NCBI GenBank assembly: GCA_963855995.1
Contig: OY979717.1
Span: 51,281,140-51,345,139, forward strand
Length of the DNA stretch: 64,000 nt
Direction: 5' to 3'
DNA from: Muricea muricata
Lineage: Eukaryota > Cnidaria > Anthozoa > Malacalcyonacea > Plexauridae
Shown here piece by piece: positions 48,112 to 60,459 of this stretch. The stretch's first letter is position 1. The number at the start of each line of letters is the position of its first letter. The notes under the pieces were generated by a model. That model ran no database searches. It was not told the DNA's origin and saw only the letters and a list, made by a program, of their open reading frames with translations. Position numbers and translations under genes: made by a program.

Positions 48112-48274
48112 CTTTTGGGACGTTCTCAGGTTTGAAACATTTATTATTTGCGAGCTTTCGACTGCCAGTCTGCAGAGTTCGACGACTGTAGCACTATAGT
48201 CCGTCGAAGATTGCAGACTGGCAGTCGAAAGCGCGCAAATAATAAATATTTTAAACCAGAGAACGTCCCAAAAG
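48112..48274. repeat. 163-bp foldback element
   Basis: Arms CTTTTGGGACGTTCTC...TTTATTATTTGCG...CTTTCGACTGCCAGTCTG and inverse, with few mismatches, around a loop containing CGACGACTGTAGCACTATAG. Non-coding. Confidence 0.85.
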
Positions 48275-48510
48275 TAATTATGACCGATATTAATTCTAAT
48301 AATCATTATAACCTATCAATGACTCTATTAATCATTCCACACATTTTTCAATTGCATTATATATCGTATTTCTACTACCACTGTTTGGCCAAAATTTTTT
48401 TGTTATTGAAATTTGGTCAATGGCGTAAAATAACAAAGCAAATAAAACCTTATTTGTCAAACAACTCGCAACACAGAAAGAGAAATTTGCGCGCCGATTA
48501 CCCGACGACC

Positions 48511-49680
48511 TAGATTTATATGATCTGGATTTAGATGACCTAGATTTATATGATCTGGATTTAGATGACCTAGATTTATATGATCTGGATTTAGATGACC
48601 TAGATTTATATGATCTGGATTTAGATGACCTAGATTTATATGATCTGGATTTAGATGACCTAGATTTATATGATCTGGATTTAGATGACCTAGATTTATA
48701 TGATCTGGATTTAGATGACCTAGATTTATATGATCTGGATTTAGATGACCTAGATTTATATGATCTGGATTTAGATGACCTAGATTTATATGATCTGGAT
48801 TTAGATGACCTAGATTTATATGATCTGGATTTAGACGACCTAGATTTATATGATCTGGATTTAGATGACCTAGATTTATATGATCTGGATTTAGATGACC
48901 TAGATTTATATGATCTGGATTTAGATGACCTAGATTTATATGATCTGGATTTAGATGACCTAGATTTATATGATCTGGATTTAGATGACCTAGATTTATA
49001 TGATCTGGATTTAGATGACCTAGATTTATATGATCTGGATTTAGATGACCTAGATTTATATGATCTGGATTTAGATGACCTAGATTTATATGATCTGGAT
49101 TTAGATGACCTAGATTTATATGATCTGGATTTAGACGACCTAGATTTATATGATCTGGATTTAGACGACCTAGATTTATATGATCTGGATTTAGATGACC
49201 TAGATTTATATGATCTGGATTTAGACGACCTAGATTTATATGATCTGGATTTAGACGACCTAGATTTATATGATCTGGATTTAGATGACCTAGATTTATA
49301 TGATCTGGATTTAGATGACCTAGATTCATATGGTCTGGATTTAGATGACCTAGATTTATATGATCTGGATTTAGATGACCTAGATTTATATGATCTGGAT
49401 TTAGATGACCTAGATTTATATGATCTGGATTTAGATGACCTAGATTTATATGATCTGGATTTAGATGACCTAGATTTATATGATCTGGATTTAGATGACC
49501 TAGATTTATATGATCTGGATTTAGACGACCTAGATTTATATGATCTGGATTTAGATGACCTAGATTTATATGATCTGGATTTAGATGACCTAGATTTATA
49601 TGATCTGGATTTAGATGACCTAGATTTATATGATCTGGATTTAGGATTTAGATGACCTAGATTTATATGATCTGGATTTA
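48511..49680 (+). repeat. 30-bp minisatellite, about 39 copies
   Basis: 37 uninterrupted 30-bp units (48511-49620), then a 37-bp unit with a 7-bp duplication and a final partial unit. Each unit is two related 15-mers, GACCTAGATTTATAT and GATCTGGATTTAGAT. Variation is slight: GATGACC/GACGACC alternation in several units and one unit with two changes at about 49321-49335. Thirty is divisible by three, so frames stay open: a DLDLYDLDLD repeat on plus and an NLGHLNPDHI repeat on minus. No start codon or flanking gene supports translation. Confidence 0.97.
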
Positions 49681-49710
49681 CAAGTCCAGTCCGCGTTTTA
49701 CAACATGCCC

Positions 49711-50411
49711 TAATTCGTTCCGAAATTAACGTGATACTCGACGGATCATGGAATACCTTACATATATATTACAGCTGTATTCTCACTGCAGGGTGGACAG
49801 AAATTCTAATTAAATATCTTATTAAAGTTTAGTAATTGTTTTTCCAACTGTTCTTCAGGAGCTGGTTGTTCAAAGCCAAAACTCTATTTCTACATTGTCT
49901 TCAGAAACCAAAACTACTATAATTGATCCAGACAAGATGTGAACAAGATCCTACGAAATTTACTTTAAAGATTACGTTAAGTTAAGGCCACATATTGATT
50001 TGTATATGGTCACTAAACGCATGAATTGTGTTGGTCTGCAAAAACCTCATTGAAAAATTGCTCGAGTTGGATTAGCTTTTTAGTACACAATCAATCTATA
50101 GGTTAAAACCCGAGAACGGCCGTTTAAGCAATATAAACTTAGTTGTTCCTATGGTACGCCCAAATAGCAAAAGAGTTTGGTATGAATTGACTTCTGTTGC
50201 TTGGAATGGGCTTGTTTCTTTAACCTCGCATGTCGCGTATGTATTTCACCGACCCAGTAGGCGTTGCCTCCAGAAAACACGTAATTTAAGGCAACTACCT
50301 GGAATGAAGATGCTAAAAATAGCTGAACGAACATGTAGCACGCGATAGTATTTGTAGAAATCTCGCACATGCCAAATTCATGGTTCGTCCATCACACTGA
50401 TCTCCTTGAAC
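49711..50411. other. 3' flank of RIC1, no other gene seen
   Basis: AT-rich. Expected to hold the RIC1 3' UTR (minus strand, downstream of the stop at 50412-50414). No recognised coding sequence. Confidence 0.45.
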
Positions 50412-53400
50412 TTACGAAACAACGCATTCGTAAGGGTCACTCGTATCTTCATTATTGTCCATATTTGCTTCGATCTTTTCATGAAAGCTCACTTCTTCGT
50501 CGATATTTTCGGGCTGTTCCGTGTTGCGACTTGTTATTTGATTCTCAGCTAAACGTGTGGCAACTGTACTTATTGCTTCAGATAAGTTTTGCCATTGAGA
50601 CTTGAAGTAACCAAAGAATGTGCTGTATCCTTGACTGGAATCAAAACAAGAGGAAGCTCACTTAGTTAAAACTCTGCGCAGCTTCGACTCCTGACATGGG
50701 GAGCCCACAAACCATAGCATATTTAACTCTAACTTATATTTTTTAATGCGACGGTTTTTTTATGTACCGCGAATTTTATCTCAGATAAATATCTTAATCA
50801 AACTTGTGGGAAAATCTCGAAGAATCTCGGCTTAAATTGTTTAAAGTCGAAAGGTTCTGCTTGGGAAAATCTCGGACGCCCCGCGTCCACGAGGACTTAA
50901 TATGACATGAATCTCCCCTTCCCGGTATTTAACTCTAACATAAACGACAAAAACAGAGTCATCATCAGGGTGAATAAATAAAGTCGAATCAAATGTGTAT
51001 TTGATAAAAATACTCAGTCGTTATAGCAATTATTCGATGTATTTTCCTTTTGGCTTATTTTTGATAACATATTTAGTTTCTGGACAAAGATACTAGTCAT
51101 CCGCCATATTGGTTATGGAAAAATAAATGCAATCACAGCAGGGTAAAATACTTTTCTTCACGAAGCAATTAGCAAATATGTTCATGTTTGTATATAATTC
51201 CTTGATTGGTTAATGTGAGAAGTACACTGTAGTTATAGTTTAGAAGTTTAGTTTAGTCAGTGCAAATTTATTTTTTTATATTTTTAGCAGTTAGCTAGCT
51301 TTACTTCCTGTAAATACGTTATTTACTTCCGGTAAATACCTGATTGGACAATTTTGATTGTCGTGTGACGTTACTGAGAACATGTGCGATATGCATAGAT
51401 TATCGAGAGATATTTTGTACAGATATGCTAGTGGTTTTGAACGCTTTTTGTCTGCAATTTTGTCGGTTTTACACTAAATTGTTTGAGTTTATAATAGCGG
51501 TAACATTATGAAGTCTTGAAGATAATTTGGATTAACCACATTAATTGGGATTACCTACATTGGAATAGAGCCAATTATACAACAAGATAGCAATTAGATG
51601 ATATAAAACATGGCTAGTGCTATTACAATCATTCAAATGTAAATATAGATAAACAAAAATATCATGGTATTGTCGCAAGAAGAACTATGTTCAGGCGTTA
51701 GAATGCGACCGATGCACAGCCTCACACGTACTTAGTCCAATCAAGAGGAACTGTGTACGCCTTCGCGGGTTTTACAAATGATTAAACACTCACCATTCAT
51801 GCTGTGCCCAGTTTTCCAAAGTTTTTATTCCATCTCGAAGTCGAATGAAGTTCTCTAAAGCAAGTTCCTCCATACCAAACAGTAAAGTATCCTCAACAAC
51901 TTGACTAACCAATGGTGCGTCACGTAGAGCTAACGCTAGTAGTAATGACCAATCGAAACAGTGCGATTCCGACATTGCTTGTAAAAGAAACCTGTCAAGA
52001 AAACAAGTAATTTATACGATTAGTCTGAGATTAGATTGGTCCAAGTTCGCTTGTTCAGCTTCACACATGGGTTAAACCTTAGTCTGCATATGAAAGTTTG
52101 TATATTATTTAAATTCAGAAGAGCAAATCACTCAAAAGCCAGAGGAAAATATATTTCAAAATTTATCAATCATAGTCTGTACTTTGAAGATGTTTGCCTC
52201 TTATTAAAAAAATCTGATGCCTGGGGAATTTTTGAAAGTCGAAATACAAGTAACCAAACCTCGTTTCGGACATCATTATAGTTCAAGTTTTGAAACTGCA
52301 GCGAGAAGGTTGTAAAAAACAAGTAACACCAAAAGTAAACTTTAGTAAGTAAAGTAACATTACTCAACTAACCTCAGTTCTTTATCTGCTTGCCTTGATC
52401 CCGGAATTTGACCAACAAAATCATCTAAGTCTTTGATATTGGTATCATAACTCCAAGTACTGTCTTCTAAACCTTCTGGATCATCATCCAGCGAAAATGA
52501 GACCGAACTAGCTTCAGATTGCTCAACTTGGATTCCTTGCAGTTCAACTTCTGAGCAAGCTGCAATATATGTATAAAAATACCTTGATGCAGATAAAACA
52601 TTTGAATATACGTATATAGGACATATCCTTTAGGTAATCCGGTTAAAACCTATATACAGTCGAGTAATTTTTCCTTCAGACATTTTTCTTTGATAAGGAG
52701 CCTTGTTCATTGCACAGGCATTTTTTGAAGCACTTGGGTAAAATTATCATGAATATTTTTAATAGGCTCGTAAAATGTCTAATCGAACATGTAGACATGT
52801 CCATTTATGGCTATTTAATGCTATGGCTGTGAATTAAAGGCTAATTATTCTTAATAAGACCTACTCTTGGGGTATACCTGTTCCTATGTCGTTAGTATCT
52901 GGAACATTATTCGTCGCGACATTCTTGTGGTTCTCCCAGCTAAGTCGATTACCCGAGGCCGAGAGAAAAGTGGCTCGAAGTGTCGAGGATGAAGGCTCTG
53001 TAATATAAAAAAATATATTGCGAAAAATATAAAAAAGAAAGCGAAAAAGGTGCTACCACGCACAAACGTACAGTAACCTTGGGGCCGGCATTATGAACCT
53101 ACCAGAGTTTATGGTATTCATGGTTGTCCGAGAAGGGAATGGCCAATCAAACTGACGATGAATGCTAAGAAATGCTTCGATGAAATCGTTGATTATTGCT
53201 GCTCGCTCGCTATATTGAACAGAAAACAGAGTAACTACGACGTATTATTGAATCAACGTTCACTTGCCATGCATGCCGTGTCGGCAGTGCTGTCGAAAGT
53301 ACACAACAATATAGGATCTTTCACTACCCGAAATGATATAAGCACAACTCGTCAACTCGATGTCTTTAGAAAAAGCCCTTCGTCGAGATATTACAGTAGC

Positions 53401-56400
53401 AGTGACTATTAAAGGTCTGATTCAACGGCAGTAAAACTCTTCGCAAGAACCAGTTTCCGAAATACAGATGGTTGCACACGAATAATTCAACTAAATTCTC
53501 TTTTGACGAAAAAAATTCGCTTCGCTGGGGCCGGTTGTATCAAAGGCGTTTAGCTTAAACGACGGATAAGTCAAAAATATAAAACAAGTTTGCATGTTGT
53601 ATAAACAAATCAGCCAAAGTTATTTGATATGAGAAGAACAATTATATATAAAACAAATATTTATTCTATTAAACTCACAATTTTGGTTCTGCTCCAGATG
53701 CAAAAGTGATTTTTAAATTTCACTTATCCACCGTTTAAGCTAAACGCCTTTGATACAACCGCCCCCTGGTGAGTAGAAACCAGTTCCACTGCGAAGGCGA
53801 AGGCAGTGAGAGAATTTAATAGAATCACTCATGTGCATACACATCTGTACTTCGCATATGCAGTTTCACATGAAAATTTTCTCTACCGCGGGACCTTAAC
53901 TTTGCGACAAAAGGAGCCTTTGTTCGAAATTTGGAATTATGTTTAAATAGTTACAAGTAGTGAAAGATACCATGAATGATGATATTTTTTATGTGTAGTA
54001 ATTTCAATGTGCTATTAGTCGCTACATCAGTACATCAATACCTTTCCTTTCGAAGCCACTCCCGAAGATGAAAATCAAGGCAAGCAGAAAACCGACCAAG
54101 ATCCTTTAATCTGTTACTCGTTAACAGCTTTCTGGCGTGGCGGTTGAGAATTGTATCCAAGAAAAAAGCTTCAGGTGCATCATCTTTTGAATACCTGAAC
54201 ATACGTCATGGAAATCAAACGGAGCTTAACAAAACTTAATTTCGATTGCATATGCAAGTCACTCCTGGGTTAAATAAGGGGCTGTGCACCAGTACATGTA
54301 GTGTATCAGCGTGGAATACTTGTGAAAAGCTTTTCTAATTTATGCTTCTATTATTTATGCTTCTCCTACTGTGGGCTTGTTTTTCGAGTCTCCGAAGCTC
54401 ATGGAAAAACTGACACCGAACTAATCTCTAATGGTAGTAGTGTGGGCGGTAGTAGTGTGGGCGGTAGTAGTGTCAAACGGAGCTTAACAAAACTTAATTT
54501 CGATTGCATATGCAAGTCACTCCTGGGTTTCATGACCGACGAATACACTCAAGCAGGCTCCTGCAAAGCGATTTTATATAAATAGAGTTCCTTCATCGTG
54601 TATGCTGGAGAGAACGCACAGTGTTCCATTCTTATTTTAGAAGAAAAATACGGACATTGATTTGCCCGTGGGTTTGCTGTTTTACTACGGGGTCTTTTCT
54701 GTCGAGCGTGATTCGTGAACTCATGTCATCCTGTTTCCACCGCACAACTCAATAAACATATCGTACCGTCGCTATCTAGAAGTGCTGTGCACCGGAGCCG
54801 GAGTTTTGCCCTATTTTGCCGGAGCCGGAGTTTGTTCACCTCCGGCAAAACTCCGGCAGCACTTATTTGTGCTGCAAACTTCTATCATAGATGAACGAAA
54901 AAACTAATTCCATCGACGAAAAAGTAAATACAGCCTAATACGGCTTGCCACAAACATGTAAATTATAATTATGGTATTTAATGTTATTTTTGTATAACTG
55001 TGACGTCTGCAAGACGGTAAAATCCGTGAAAATTTTATCTGAAAATTTCACAAACGCTGCGACGCTATGCTTACAATTGTCAACATGAAAGGTCGAATAT
55101 GTGTTTTTAAGAATAACTGAAACACTACTATTAATTGTATGTTTTTCCAGAAGAGAAAATGCGCCTTGTTTTGCAAATACAATACCGTGCATCTTGCATA
55201 TGACAAAATGTTAATGCTAAGAATGCGAAGTGTTAAAAAAAAACAATGATGGTGTTTCCACTTTAAACTGTAAAAATTTCCCATTTTGACAAATTTGCAC
55301 ACAAGCGTAAAATTTTCTGCCGGAGCCGGAGTTTTTTTTTCCCGGAGCCGGAGGTGGAAAAAAAACGGAGTTTGCACAGCTCTACTATCTAGCCTCATAC
55401 CCATTTCTCTTGCTCGACTTTGTCAGCTATCGAGTCAAAGGGTATTGGAGGAAATATTTTCGTGACTACAACGTTTCCAAAACAGAGCTGCGCGCATTAT
55501 TATTATGTCCACTCTCCTGTCCTTCTACAACATCTAATCTATAAAAATCTGGAGACTCGTAGGAACCAGCAGCTAGCTACATTAATGCACTTATAAGGTC
55601 AGAAATGCTATGGTTCCCAGCTATGTCTGTAATCTAATTCCAATGAAATGACGATATACATAATCACCAGACGAGACAATTGCAATTTAGCTATCTCCCA
55701 CCAAAACCAAATACCAATTTCAAGAAAAAATCAATTAGCCATAGAGGTGTGTGGCTTGAAATAGTTTTCTTTACGATCTTAAAAGATCCCAAATATATGT
55801 AATTATTATTATATACTTGTGAAAATTATAGTTCCACATTCAAATAAAGTTGTAATTATAATAATAAAAGAGGGTGGTTCTGAAATACTCGGATATTTTA
55901 CGGCATAAACATCTTTCAACTTGGCAAGTACGAATAGGAACAGCATTACATACCTAAACACAAGATGCTGGGATCCTCCTGGACCTTCGATGCGTTCTTG
56001 TGAATCTGATTTCCTTCCTGATACAGAACTTTTCCCCATCATTGTTCTTTCCTCGGATGAATGCCGCCCTCGTCCCGATGCTTTCTCATACGCTCTAGTT
56101 TGAAGTTTATCTGAGGAGCTGATACGTGTTAACGGCGGCCTGGGGCTAATCCTACTTCCCGACTGAGAATGAGACTGTATCCCCTGAGGGAGAGGCGTAA
56201 GGTCATCGACTTCATCTTCCACAAGAGAGGGCAAAGCAGTTGGTGTCTTAATACACGGGCTTTGCGGTGGCGAATCAAAATCACTCACTTTGATCGAGCC
56301 AAGGAAACGAACAAGATCCCTTGCAATCTACAGATGATTTTAATTTACAGTCGTAACCTGACTTTTTAATGAGCTACTGCCTATAAGGCTTGCATCATTA

Positions 56401-59400
56401 AAATGCCAATATTATGGTTTTGGAGATTGCATATCTCCAAAGGCTAGAGTATTCCTAGAAAATTTGCAATATGTTTTGTAATTGAAACGTTTATATTGAT
56501 GGATCTATACATAAAATAATGTATTAGTATAGGTAATATTATGGTTTCGAGTGCAATTTGGGAATAACAATCACGAGTGAGTTTTTCAATGACGCCAAAA
56601 TTGCACAGATATGCACATCTCTTTCTTATCATTCATTAACATTAAAAATTTAAAATTTCAGAAAATTGCAGCCTAACTGATGTAGAGATACGAATATAAT
56701 ACCAAAAAAAGTTATTGCAGTAATGTTATAACAATAATACTAATTGCATGTTCATAGCTTTTTGCTAAAAAGCAACGAGAGTTATAGTTTAACAACCGTT
56801 AACTAGGGAGAATCTTGTCTAAACTATACCTGATATACATAGAGGTTGCGAGCTACAAATTGAAAGAAAAACCTCACACAAAAACCATTCAGCGAAATGC
56901 TTTACATTACAACTATTTTACCTCATATTTATCTTGTCTCAAAGTAGCCTCAAGAAGAATGGTTGCTAACTAAAAAGAAAGATGAGATGTATATGTAAAC
57001 TACAATGGTCACGACAGTACTACTATAAAATTGTTTCACCACATAAGGCCAAAGTTTAGATTCACATGACGGTCATTTCGTTGCCTCATGTGTGCGTATC
57101 AGTACTGTCTGTCAAGACATTTGTCATATGTGCCAACGGAATTTACCTCTACACAAAGCGTAGCTGAGTACAGGATTTAATATTTCGTTTCCTGGTTGTT
57201 TACACGAGTTTATAAATCCTTATTTAAATAACAAACCACGCCTTGAGTATCAACAATCAAAATGAAAAGATAATTGAGTGGACACATTGAAAAAAGTTCA
57301 ACGCCAATTTTGATCGATAAGTTATCTGATAAATGGTTCTAATCTGGAAACTGATTAAATCATGCTTAAATAAGAGGCTGTGCACCAGCTACATAGATGT
57401 AGCGTATCAGCGTGGAAAACTTTTGAAAAGCTTTTCTAATTTGCACATTTTGGATTATTTATGCTTCTCCTCGTGTAGGCTTGTTTTTCGTGTCTCCGAA
57501 GCTCATGGAAAGACTGACACCGAATTGATTTCCAATGGTAGTGTGGGCGGAATTAATGGACGAAACAATTGCAGAACAATTCGTCAGTAATCGGAATTAA
57601 TTGGCCTTTGATAAATGAAAGAGTAAAGGCTGCAGCACACGGGAGCTAGCGGCTGAGCTTAATGTTACTCGTGATCGTTATCTGGGTCGCTAGCTAACTG
57701 TGTGTGGGTGAATTATATGCTTTATTCAACCTTTGCTCGGCTATCAAACATGTTTGATGAGCAAGAAAAGGTTGCATGAGGCATAAAACTCAGTAAAACC
57801 ACTCAAATGCGGTGAGAGCCACGAATAACATTTAGAGACCGACATTTCGTGTACTGCAGGCTTAAATAGTGAAATGCACGCACGTACTGTATAAAATGTC
57901 TCTGGTTACCTGTTTGCTCACTTCAGGTGTCTCCAGATTCTGTAAAATGATTAGATATGACGCTGCAGTTTCAAGACATCCATCGTCAAGACATTTCTAC
58001 AAGAAAACGATTTTGCTCAGTTAAGCCAAATACGATATCTAAAATTCAGAACGCAACAAAGAATTAGGGAAAGCAAGATCGAACACGCGGTTTCAATGTC
58101 AACTGGCGAATTAACTTTTTAAACCATTTTTTTTCTTCATGAATATGTATTAGGCATTCCTAATGTGCTTCCTAAAGAACGGCCAGAAAGAGACAATCGC
58201 CAAACAATACGTTAGAATGAGCCAGGTACCATGGTCTCACCTGAAATAAGTTACGTGGATTACCGACGGCAGCAAAAAGGTAACTCCACAGAGCTACTTC
58301 AGTTTTTCGAGCGCAGTGCACTACGGTTTGTAAATATTCTGGAAATTCCTGAATGAATGCCACTATTCTTGGTAACATTGCATCTAAAAACGTAGAGTAG
58401 TAGCTGTTATAATCATTCTTAGTTGCAACAGGAGCTAAATTAAACTGCGAAGTGTGCAGCTCAACCAAAGTTTTAAAAGCCATCACCAGCAGACAATTTA
58501 ATAAAATATAAGAAAAAAACACACTCCGAAAAACAACATCACACTCCGAAAAACAACATCTTGTAAGCTCAAGATTCCTGTATATTATGATAGCAAGCTT
58601 GTAATTACTTAATTCTAGTTTGACAGTGACTTTGAAATAGAGTCGAAACATCACCGCAAAATTGTTGTCTTGTTTTTAAAGCTCGAGCTTACAAGATCTT
58701 GAGCTTACAAGATGTTGTTTTTCGGAGTGTGTTTTTTCTTATGTCTTTGTTCTATCTTTTCGTTCTTATTTATGCTGAGTTGTTCACTGTGAAGACAAAG
58801 AATTTTGGTACGATGAAGAAATCATCCAATAGCGTGACCTCACCGAATCACTTAACTGTACAGTTGAAATGTTAATCATAATTTCAAAAGACTCACGGTA
58901 AGGCAGTCTCAACATAAAATCGCAGCTAATTATTAACGCATTTAATTTCGCCAAGTTTCAAGACCATGTACCCAGATTATAATTCACTCAAAGGTTTTCT
59001 AAGAACGCCTCTAAAGCAAAATCACATGTTGTTACGACAGGAGGGTCGACGACGGCTTCATCTCACTGCAAACACCTTTAAAACTTTTCATGGGAAAAGA
59101 ATCGAAAATACCTTGGGAAAACCATTCAGCATGGGTGAAGAGGGAGCGTACGTATAAGTAACCTTTTTCAGGTCAAAGAAACTTTCTCTAACAATTATAA
59201 AGTTTTTCTATTAATATCACAACCATCAAGCAACGCCTGTGTAAAAGGAATAATTTTTTTCTAGGACTAATAATAATTTTCCCGTTGGAAACCACGTTCT
59301 CTATGTACGAGCTCTATTACACTCAACCAGGTTTCTTCTTGGTCACACCGTGCAGTACCTGGTAAAGGTTCCGAAGCGGTGGCTTCTTCTTCCAGTATTT

Positions 59401-60459
59401 CGTGGAGCATCAATTCCAAGACATGAGGAAAATACAGAAGTTCACTGCAGCTTCGAGCAATTCGTAAGGCATGAATACCAAGACTAAAGAAAAACCTTGA
59501 AGGTTTGAGAAGAAGCATCTATAATTTGAAAGGGGGGGGGGGGCTTGTGTGGCATTTATTTTAGGTAGCTAAAGTATGCAGGAAAAAGATACCCCACCAG
59601 ATACAATTAATGAATTGAATCAAAATCATTAAAAACGCACTTTCTCCGCAGCAGTTGACGAAGAAGATGATGAAGATACACTTGTGCCTACAAAAAATTA
59701 CACAACATAATAATACATAACTCGTGTGTTAAAACACCGTTCTTACCGTCACCCAGTCCAGACGGTAAACATATTCATCTCGGGGACGACATTCGAGTAG
59801 CCATACAATGCATGCATCTTCTCTAGTGAAAAGGGTTAAGAAATCTTACCGGTCTTTCCAATGCATACAAAGGAAATGGTTCTGCAGGAGACAGTGGAAG
59901 GTCAGATGGAGTAGAAGAGAGGTCAAAATGCACGGGTTCAGATGCTGCACCAACAACAAGAGCTTCTTTTGATAAAACAACTGGAGAAATAAATGATCAA
60001 AATTAACAATTATTATGAGCTCAAAATTTTAAGTTCAAAATTAAGTTCACCATCAATCACTTCATAGTGTAAAAATCCGTAGTTAATAACATAGTTGTTT
60101 GGTACCTACATAACTACGCAGACGAAGTGATGTTAGAAACAAAAGGTTCAAGTGACACCTCGACTATATACAGATATACTACCGTAATAAAGAGCGGCAG
60201 GAAAATGTCTGCGTTAATATGAAATTAGCAACACGGCTCTTAACCAACCAGCGTTCAGAATTTACAAATGTTATATTATAAAAATCATTATAAACGCATG
60301 TGTATTCGTCGTAGTAACTGCACACGCATAAACACATCAGATATCCAACAAGGAAATCATACCAAGTGGGCACAACGACATTTCGATTGGAAGCATTATT
60401 CTTTTAGACAAAAAATTCGGAGGCTTTTCATCATCTCCCGGAAACAATGGAAGCCAAAC
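50412..60459 (-). CDS. RIC1: RIC1 homologue (RAB6A-GEF partner), C-terminal 14 exons
   Basis: Minus-strand exons: 60459-60363, 59980-59850, 59687-59641, 59483-59359, 58383-58241, 57996-57910, 56969-56922, 56327-55954, 54194-54042, 53209-53103, 52997-52878, 52559-52373, 51991-51794, 50634-50412. All have GT-AG junctions and mutually consistent phases, giving about 680 residues. RIC1 landmarks appear in order: [44 protein letters not shown]-like [34 protein letters not shown]-like segment, [37 protein letters not shown], and a terminal [11 protein letters not shown]1 with RGP1 forms the Golgi GEF for RAB6 in retrograde transport. The N-terminal WD40 half is not in the window, so the gene should continue beyond 64000. 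No frame breaks were seen. Confidence 0.93.
53527..53766. repeat. MITE in RIC1 intron
   Basis: About 240 bp. GGTTGTATCAAAGGCGTTTA plus GCTTAAACG at the left pairs with the inverse at the right, with G-rich outer ends. It lies between the exons at 54042 and 53209. Confidence 0.8.
54215..54529 (+). repeat. 57-bp direct duplication in RIC1 intron
   Basis: TCAAACGGAGCTTAACAAAA and the following 37 bases occur at 54215-54271 and again at 54473-54529 without differences. Between them are three GGTAGTAGTGTGGGC-type tandem units (about 54433-54474). Confidence 0.85.
54275..57550 (+). repeat. Dispersed direct repeat in two RIC1 introns
   Basis: A block of about 185 bp at 54275-54460 (GGCTGTGCACCAG ... 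GTATCAGCGTGGAA ... CTCCGAAGCTCATGGAAA ... GTGTGGGCGG) recurs diverged at about 57367-57550. The coordinates given span both copies. Probably copies of an unrecognised short interspersed element; no poly-A tail or pol III boxes identified. Confidence 0.7.
54780..55384. repeat. hAT-like MITE in RIC1 intron
   Basis: 605 bp, flanked by exact 8-bp repeats CTATCTAG (54772-54779, 55385-55392). Ends AGTGCTGTGCACCGGAGCC and, inverted, AGAGCTGTGCAAACTCCG; CCGGAGCCGGAG motifs repeat at both ends. Non-coding. Confidence 0.88.
58508..58742. repeat. Foldback repeat next to a RIC1 exon
   Basis: ATAAGAAAAAAACACACTCC at the left pairs with the inverse at the right; ACACTCCGAAAAACAACATC is duplicated in tandem on the left, and CTTACAAGAT-containing blocks on the right. 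It lies about 125 bp upstream of the exon starting at 58383. Confidence 0.75.

Larger units (their letters stand above)
47941..49710. repeat. Inverted-repeat-bounded unit carrying a minisatellite
   Basis: GGCATGTTGTAAAAC plus GACTGGACT at 47941-47966 pairs with the inverse at about 49683-49710, with a small insertion. The interior contains a foldback (48112-48274) and the 30-bp minisatellite. No clear target duplication or transposase. It is probably a non-autonomous element that expanded internally. Confidence 0.6.

Noticed and set aside
48457-49329. Minus-strand 290-codon repeat frame as a protein-coding gene
   Set aside because: It is a by-product of a 30-bp minisatellite whose unit length keeps frames open; there is no non-repeat domain, splice context or conserved start.
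48511-49680. CRISPR-like array
   Set aside because: Units are contiguous with no unique spacers, and the DNA is animal nuclear DNA.
53158-53412. Plus-strand 84-codon frame
   Set aside because: It lies opposite a RIC1 exon (53209-53103) whose phase and sequence fit the family.
60179-60373. Minus-strand 64-codon frame as a separate gene
   Set aside because: It overlaps the 3' edge of a RIC1 exon and runs on into the intron in a different frame.
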